64,000 bases of DNA from Microthyrium microscopicum (taxonomy: Eukaryota; Ascomycota; Dothideomycetes; Microthyriales; Microthyriaceae): positions 694,576 through 758,575 of the forward strand of contig MU004236.1 in the NCBI GenBank assembly GCA_010405405.1, read 5' to 3'. Shown one piece after another: positions 59,371 to 64,000 of this stretch. The position numbers and the translations under genes were made by a program. Each line of letters starts with the position of its first letter. Position 1 is the stretch's first letter. The notes under the pieces are model-generated. The model saw only the letters and a program-made list of their open reading frames with translations. It did no database searches and was not told the origin of the DNA.

Positions 59371-60231
59371 TGCGACCGCTGGAGTATGGTAATGGTGAAG
59401 AGGCAGCAAAGGTAGTTGACTAGACGCAAAGGTGTGCGGACTGCATGGGTGTTTGATATTAGGTGATGGCTACGAGCGCAAACTGGCAGAGAGAATGATA
59501 ATGCGAATTCCGACAGATGAGAGGATCGGACAGTGGAACAGCGTAGAACAGCGCAAATAATGTTGAACTTGAAGCGATTGGAAGAAAGAGATGGCGTCGC
59601 GCGTCTTCAGCTTCGGGCTTGAGACGCGTTTTCCAACTTTGCTCGGCCCCTCTTTCATTAATACAAAGCTAGCCCAGAGTAAGCAATCTTTAGCGAATTA
59701 AGATACATAAATTCTGAATAAGTAATTTCTGGGGTACTTTCCTTTACTCTGCTCGATAGACGATAATTTGCACCTTATCCTCGATTCCTCACCCTCTACT
59801 TCCTATCGACATCATCTTGGTCCAACTCTAGCCTGCCAGGCCACTCATTTCAGACGATAAATCCATCGACTACGATCTCTACCATAAGACTTCTCGACGG
59901 AGGAAGGCGTCCGTCGCATCGAGCGCTTTGCATACCTACAAGATTGTCGAATGCGAAGGTACTTAGCGCCTTGCTTTTTCAAAAGTCTAGAGGTCTGGGT
60001 AGATTGATGGAGGACCTCAGTGGCTCTCGTAGTTTGATACCAGGTATATCGCGTCAACAATCGCGTCATCGCAAGCTCAACGTCGCGGATAAGCTTCTCA
60101 AGATCCATTCTGTTGCTGGTGAGGAGCCATGAAGGTGTAAATGTGGGTATCATAATAATATTATCCGCATGATAAATCTGGTTTACGACTGCGCAAACTC
60201 CTGCTATGCTAATATTTCAGACAAAATGCGC
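59371..60231. other. Upstream region of MBP1 with a doubtful small frame
   Basis: A 102-codon minus-strand frame at 59845-60153 (MDLEKLIRDVELAMTRLL near its start, very basic end RSRWIYRLK) has an ATG and normal composition but no family match. It starts 78 bp after the UstYa stop. I give it a low chance of being a real gene. Confidence 0.3.
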
Positions 60232-61219
60232 TCAGTCAGCGTGAGGTCCATTTTCATGGTACTCTGATAACGTTCCCCTTTCTATTCTCCTCCTTTTCAA
60301 CCAGTGTCTAATGTTGTTGAAGTTTCGGCAAGTATGAGTTCCTCCATGAGCAATATACATCTGCTCTCCATTCATAACCGCGCCTTCTTGTTTATACAAT
60401 GGTATCGGAGTGAGGTCTCCATGGCACTCAACGACCTGTCGAACGTAGTCTAGACAATGTTCTTCATTGAATGTTAGCTGAATCGAGCGTCTCGTAGTTG
60501 GAGGACTTACCCATATGAACTTCCGAAAAATGTGGCGGAAATTGTGGTCCATCCTGATGCAGTTTTCCGATACTTGTGTAGTAGTCTTTGAACATGTTGA
60601 TTCTGAGCGCGTTCACACAATGTAAGCCGTGGACGACGCCGACAGCAGCAAAGTAGTTGCCAGACTTGTTCTCTCCTTTTATCTTGACAAAGTCTTCTCT
60701 GGCAAACGGTTTTGCTTCTTCGTCTGTAAGACTAAAGAACTCGTCTTTCAAGATGTTCGCCCAGTTCTTGTCGATTTCCGGATAGACGGCTGGATTCCCG
60801 AAATATCGAGGCTCATTAGCTGGTCTCTCGTACCAGAAGTCTTTCGCCGTGTTGTTCCAGACTATGCCACCGGAAAACACTTTTTGCTCGAAATCAATGT
60901 ATTGCCGTGCTTGTTCAAAGTCCGTCGCGAAGCCTGGCTTTTGCTCATTCACTTCAAGCTGTTTTGCTGCCAGATCAGTGAGAATCTTTTCCAGGTGCCA
61001 TAAGCGGAAGAGTAGAGCCAGGACGACGATTCCTAAGAGAAAACATGATGCGGCGGCGAAAAAGAAGAGATTTCGGAATCTATCTGATCTCGAATGGCTG
61101 TATAAATAGTGTCCTTCTCTTGTTGGCGTGTCCACTTCAGTGTCGCTCTGATCATCTTCGCTGAAGTCCTCCCTTATCACTCGTAACGGTTTGCTTTCTT
61201 CCATGTATCGTGGGCTCAT
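60232..61219 (-). CDS. UstYa-family (DUF3328) oxidase
   Basis: Exons 61219-60511 and 60461-60232, with a 49-nt intron (GTAAGT...TGAAG), give 312 aa. The frame upstream of 61219 meets a stop, so this is the first Met. One transmembrane segment lies at about residues 51-72 (LFFFAAASCFLLGIVVLALLF), with the catalytic part lumenal. The two HXXHC motifs that define the family are present: HGLHC at 197-201 and HMEHC at 235-239; the intron splits the second inside its Glu codon. The C-terminal AHGGTHTCRNFNNIRHWLKR is also typical (HTCR..F..I..W). UstYa/Yb-type enzymes carry out oxidative cyclisation of peptide side chains in ustiloxin, asperipin and cyclochlorotine pathways. The repeat precursor 4 kb away is the obvious candidate substrate. 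Confidence 0.9.
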
Positions 61220-61780
61220 AATGTGCGCGGAGTGAGGACCTGTCAATCCAAGTTATGAACTTCGCTGTAATGTTGGCAAAACATGTGCCAGTGAAATGGT
61301 CATTGCGGGCGGAAACGAAAGGTGCCAAAATAGAGTTCGCGGAGGCGATTTCACCTGCTCTATCTATCTCTATATGAAACACCATTCTTCTATACTTTGT
61401 GGCTCCACAAGCTAGCTCGAATCACTCTACCCCAAGGTGATGCGCTTTAGGGTACAGCGGCGTGGGCTGTACATGGCCTTCTCTGAGATGGCTTTATATT
61501 GATCTATACCACAACCCCTATCAACGATCTTCAAAGATAACGGTTATGCCAAGGAGATCTTGATTTGCTTCTCCATCAATGAAGAATATAATCCTTGGTA
61601 TTCGAGATCTTTCCTTGGCTCACAGTGTTCTCATCAAGTGAGGAAAGTATGGTGGCTTACTAAGCACATATCGTCAAACAACTTCTGTCTGAGCTTCAGA
61701 AACTTGCATCTGATCTTTCGTTTCCTGTCAAATGCCACGACAGTGAACGCGCTCAAGCCTTTCTCCACTCAAATAAGCTT
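61220..61780. promoter_or_regulatory. Divergent promoter region of UstYa and LYR genes
   Basis: 561 bp between starts pointing apart. The plus-strand frame at 61560-61877 is a shifted frame over the LYR gene start and is not called. No binding site is proven. Confidence 0.35.
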
Positions 61781-63088
61781 ATGCCTGCTGCGTTCAATGC
61801 TGCAGATCACGCACGTAAATGCCTCCAACTCTATCGTAGTCTCCTACGCGCCTGCTCCTATCTACCCGACTCGGTAGCCCGAAACCACATTCATCGTCAC
61901 ATAGTCTACCGCTTCCGAAACTACAATTCCCGCGCAAAGGTTCTCGTTGCTGTCGCTGCACAGTCAAGATCATGGAATGAACGAAAAGATGCCGAGGAGA
62001 CTCTTCAAACACGTTTGGGCAAGGCGCAAGCTTCGCTGAGGACTCTTGAGAAAGCCAATGCTGGAGGCTTGCTCTCCTTGCAGTATGTTCTGAGATGGGC
62101 ATATGGACGCGTTGGAAAGAGGAGATTTGAGCTTTTGAAGCCACTGCTGGAGCCAGATACAACGCCTGGAAATGGCAGTATTACAACCCGCCCAGCTCTG
62201 TCAGAGCCGCCCCAAAAACGAGGCTATGATTTGGCGATAGTTCCTATCTCGGATATATTCACGCCTCCAAAAGTGTCAAGGGAACACATTGTCTACGATA
62301 TCTCTCCGAAGTATAGCAAGCTAAGGGCCATTATTTTAGCTCAGGTCAACCTCGGCAAGCTGCTACCACACAGCGAGAGAGTGCTCAGGAGCTATTTGTT
62401 GAAGATCCCAACCAAGAACGAATGGAATCGTCCCATGCCACTTGTTAGGGTGAAAAATTTTGCCAACAAACATTATGCTTGGCTTCTGGAAAAGGTCCTC
62501 CCACCACTCCCTGACAAGGACTGGCTTTGGCTATACGAGTTGGCAACTGGAACTCGCAAATGGGAGGGCGTTCCAAAACGACGAAAGAGAGTTGTCGTTC
62601 AGCATCCAGAGAAATATAGCGCTCGGGATTTGGAGAGCATTCTGCACGTCGGCCGAGTACAGTCTCTTTCGCCAAGCGAACAGTCGACTCGTAGCCAATA
62701 CTCTACGGACGACGTTGAGAAAGTCCTTGGTCGCCTACCACAATCTTTGCACCATTTCGATTCCAAGGATACGTGGCTTGAAGATAGTCAGCTCTTTGAG
62801 CAATCCAAGAGCAACGTCTTGGAGGAGGAGCTCAATGTTGGTGGTCAATTTGCAGTGACAAGAAACTCTAGCGATGATCCTCACACCATCACTGAGCGAT
62901 ACATGAAAAGGCAACTGAAAGCGATACTGGTTGAATGTCCGAGGCTTAGCAAAGACAAACAGACAGGTGGATGGGAAGTTACTTCAGGTATCTTTGCCTC
63001 TAAAGAAGCACCGGATACTTCGACTTTGGCACCTCTTTTTGATATGATGGAGCTTGGCACAAGCGCGCGAGAATCTGTAGCTCGATAG
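61781..63088 (+). CDS. LYR-motif protein
   Basis: A single exon of 435 aa. The N-terminus carries the Complex1_LYR motif (CLQLYRSLLRACSYLPD, then HIHRHIVYRFRNY). LYR proteins are small mitochondrial factors that bind ACP or iron-sulfur clients; this one is much longer than the ~100 aa usual ones, as are several fungal members. The middle contains basic and aromatic helices (EWNRPMPLVRVKNFANKHYAWLLE, WLWLYELATG). No known domain is visible after residue 120. A nuclear or mitochondrial role is unknown. Confidence 0.65.
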   Translation: MPAAFNAADHARKCLQLYRSLLRACSYLPDSVARNHIHRHIVYRFRNYNSRAKVLVAVAAQSRSWNERKDAEETLQTRLGKAQASLRTLEKANAGGLLSLQYVLRWAYGRVGKRRFELLKPLLEPDTTPGNGSITTRPALSEPPQKRGYDLAIVPISDIFTPPKVSREHIVYDISPKYSKLRAIILAQVNLGKLLPHSERVLRSYLLKIPTKNEWNRPMPLVRVKNFANKHYAWLLEKVLPPLPDKDWLWLYELATGTRKWEGVPKRRKRVVVQHPEKYSARDLESILHVGRVQSLSPSEQSTRSQYSTDDVEKVLGRLPQSLHHFDSKDTWLEDSQLFEQSKSNVLEEELNVGGQFAVTRNSSDDPHTITERYMKRQLKAILVECPRLSKDKQTGGWEVTSGIFASKEAPDTSTLAPLFDMMELGTSARESVAR

Positions 63089-63319
63089 TTCGTCAATACC
63101 AGAATTCAGCAACTCAAAGCCCTGAAACCTTCAACGTTGGTACCTTGCATCCGATATCGGAATTATCCAGAATAGTTGGCATCACTTGAGGCTCTGTCCG
63201 GGTGAATATCACACTACATCTCTAGGGCGTCAAACAAATATTCGAATTTTTTGAACAGTTTTAATCGACAAGGCATCCATCAACACCGCAAATCCAACTA
63301 GGCCAAAAGTGCTCTCGAA

Positions 63320-64000
63320 ATGTCCGACCAACCTATAATCCGCTTCGCAACAAAAGACGGTAGGCCGAGTCTCAACTCAGTACAATAACCATCTTACCTG
63401 TCTAGATGTCTCATCAATCCTCTTCTTGATCAAAGAGCTCGCTATTTTCGAGAATGCACTCGACTCCGTCGAAACTACTGAACAATCCCTTCTCGACACG
63501 CTCTCATTTCCAAACACCCCAGATGCAGTCAGCCTAAGCGATTTCAGCCCAGGCTTTGCTCGAACATTCTTGCTCATAGTGCCCAACTCCAACGTCACTG
63601 ATGTGCCCAAGGCACATGATGGCAGTGTTGCGGGCATGGCGCTCTTCTTCACCAACTACTCCACATGGCGAGGTAAGATTCCCCTGCACTAAATCACATT
63701 TCCTCACGACATGCAACGAATTCAAAAACAGCATATCTCCCTTCGCATTCGATGGCCGGTTTACCTTTTTACCAGGAAAAGAGCAAAGGGGCTTTTAGGC
63801 ATGCTGGCTTCAATCGTAATGGGTCCTGACACATTCCAGGTGCACCGGGAGTATATCTCGAAGACTTGTATGTGCGCCAGCAGTTCCGTCGTAAAGGACA
63901 TGCGCGTTTGCTGCTCGGTGCGCTGGCCAAGGAGACAATTAGGCTTGGAGGGAAACGCTTGGAGTGGAGTTGCTTGAATTGGAACGTCAATGCGTTGAAA
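63320..64000 (+). CDS. GNAT family N-acetyltransferase, 3' partial
   Basis: Exons 63320-63359, 63406-63672 and 63840 to the window end keep frame; the intron at 63673-63839 (167 nt) is longer than its neighbours. The start reads MSDQPIIRFATKDD, then ILLLIKELAIFENAL, AGMALFFTNYSTWRG, then APGVYLEDLYVRQQFRRKGH with the acetyl-CoA loop R-x-x-G-H and LLLGALAKETIRLGGKRLEWSCLNWN. This order matches the SSAT/thialysine acetyltransferase branch of GNAT enzymes, which acetylate polyamines or lysine analogues. The gene runs past the window. Confidence 0.88.

Noticed and set aside
51534-61219. MFS permease as a proven member of the peptide cluster
   Set aside because: Dal5-type permeases normally import small organic anions, and tRNA-Asn and a gene-poor 1.2 kb lie between; only proximity supports it.
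61560-61877. 105-codon frame upstream of the LYR gene
   Set aside because: It overlaps the LYR start in another frame and has no LYR motif of its own.

Overview
The window is nuclear DNA of a filamentous ascomycete (Pezizomycotina; a Leotiomycete is my guess, not proven). Genes carry short 45-160 nt introns with GTAAGT-type donors, CTAAC/CTGAC branch points and TAG/CAG acceptors. Gene families are typically fungal (APSES factor, HET, UstYa, PAN/Ser-rich secreted protein, Dal5-type MFS). One 9-kb AT-rich island shows repeat-induced point mutation (RIP). About 25 protein genes, two tRNAs, one gapped LTR retroelement and several nested repeats are visible. Most models span several exons, which I placed by hand from splice signals and reading-frame phase.

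Layout: 1-11.2 kb has the 3' part of a Mio/SEA4 (GATOR2) gene, a tandem pair of small Cys-rich paralogues, a coilin-like nuclear gene (-), an F-box-like gene, a GPI-anchored Ser/Thr-rich protein and a tRNA. 11.59-20.65 kb is one RIP-degraded LTR retrotransposon. It is bounded by matching 295-bp LTRs and a CTTTG target duplication, and holds a younger un-RIPed solo LTR, two copies of a TIR element (one half hidden in a 475-N gap) and internal repeats. 20.7-31.1 kb has a carboxylesterase, a HET-domain protein, IMP2, an unusual in-frame fusion of a FAR1 DNA-binding domain to a tartrate/D-malate dehydrogenase, and ETF-alpha. 31.5-50.2 kb has the Swi3/Rsc8 remodeller subunit, a His-rich glycine-zipper protein, a secreted two-PAN-like-domain protein, a GH47 mannosidase, a cPLA2-like phospholipase, AVL9, THG1 and a Rab4-like GTPase. 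51.5-64 kb has an MFS permease, tRNA-Asn, a secreted precursor with four KR-bounded 18-residue repeats, MBP1, a UstYa-family oxidase, a LYR protein and the 5' part of a GNAT acetyltransferase.

The most exciting candidate system is the Kex2-type repeat precursor (55343-56400) about 4 kb from a UstYa/DUF3328 protein (60232-61219). These are the two defining components of a dikaritin (ustiloxin/asperipin-like) ribosomal peptide pathway, here with MBP1 between them and an MFS permease upstream. Second is the FAR1-dehydrogenase fusion, followed in frame past its stop by a 119-codon coding-like tail.
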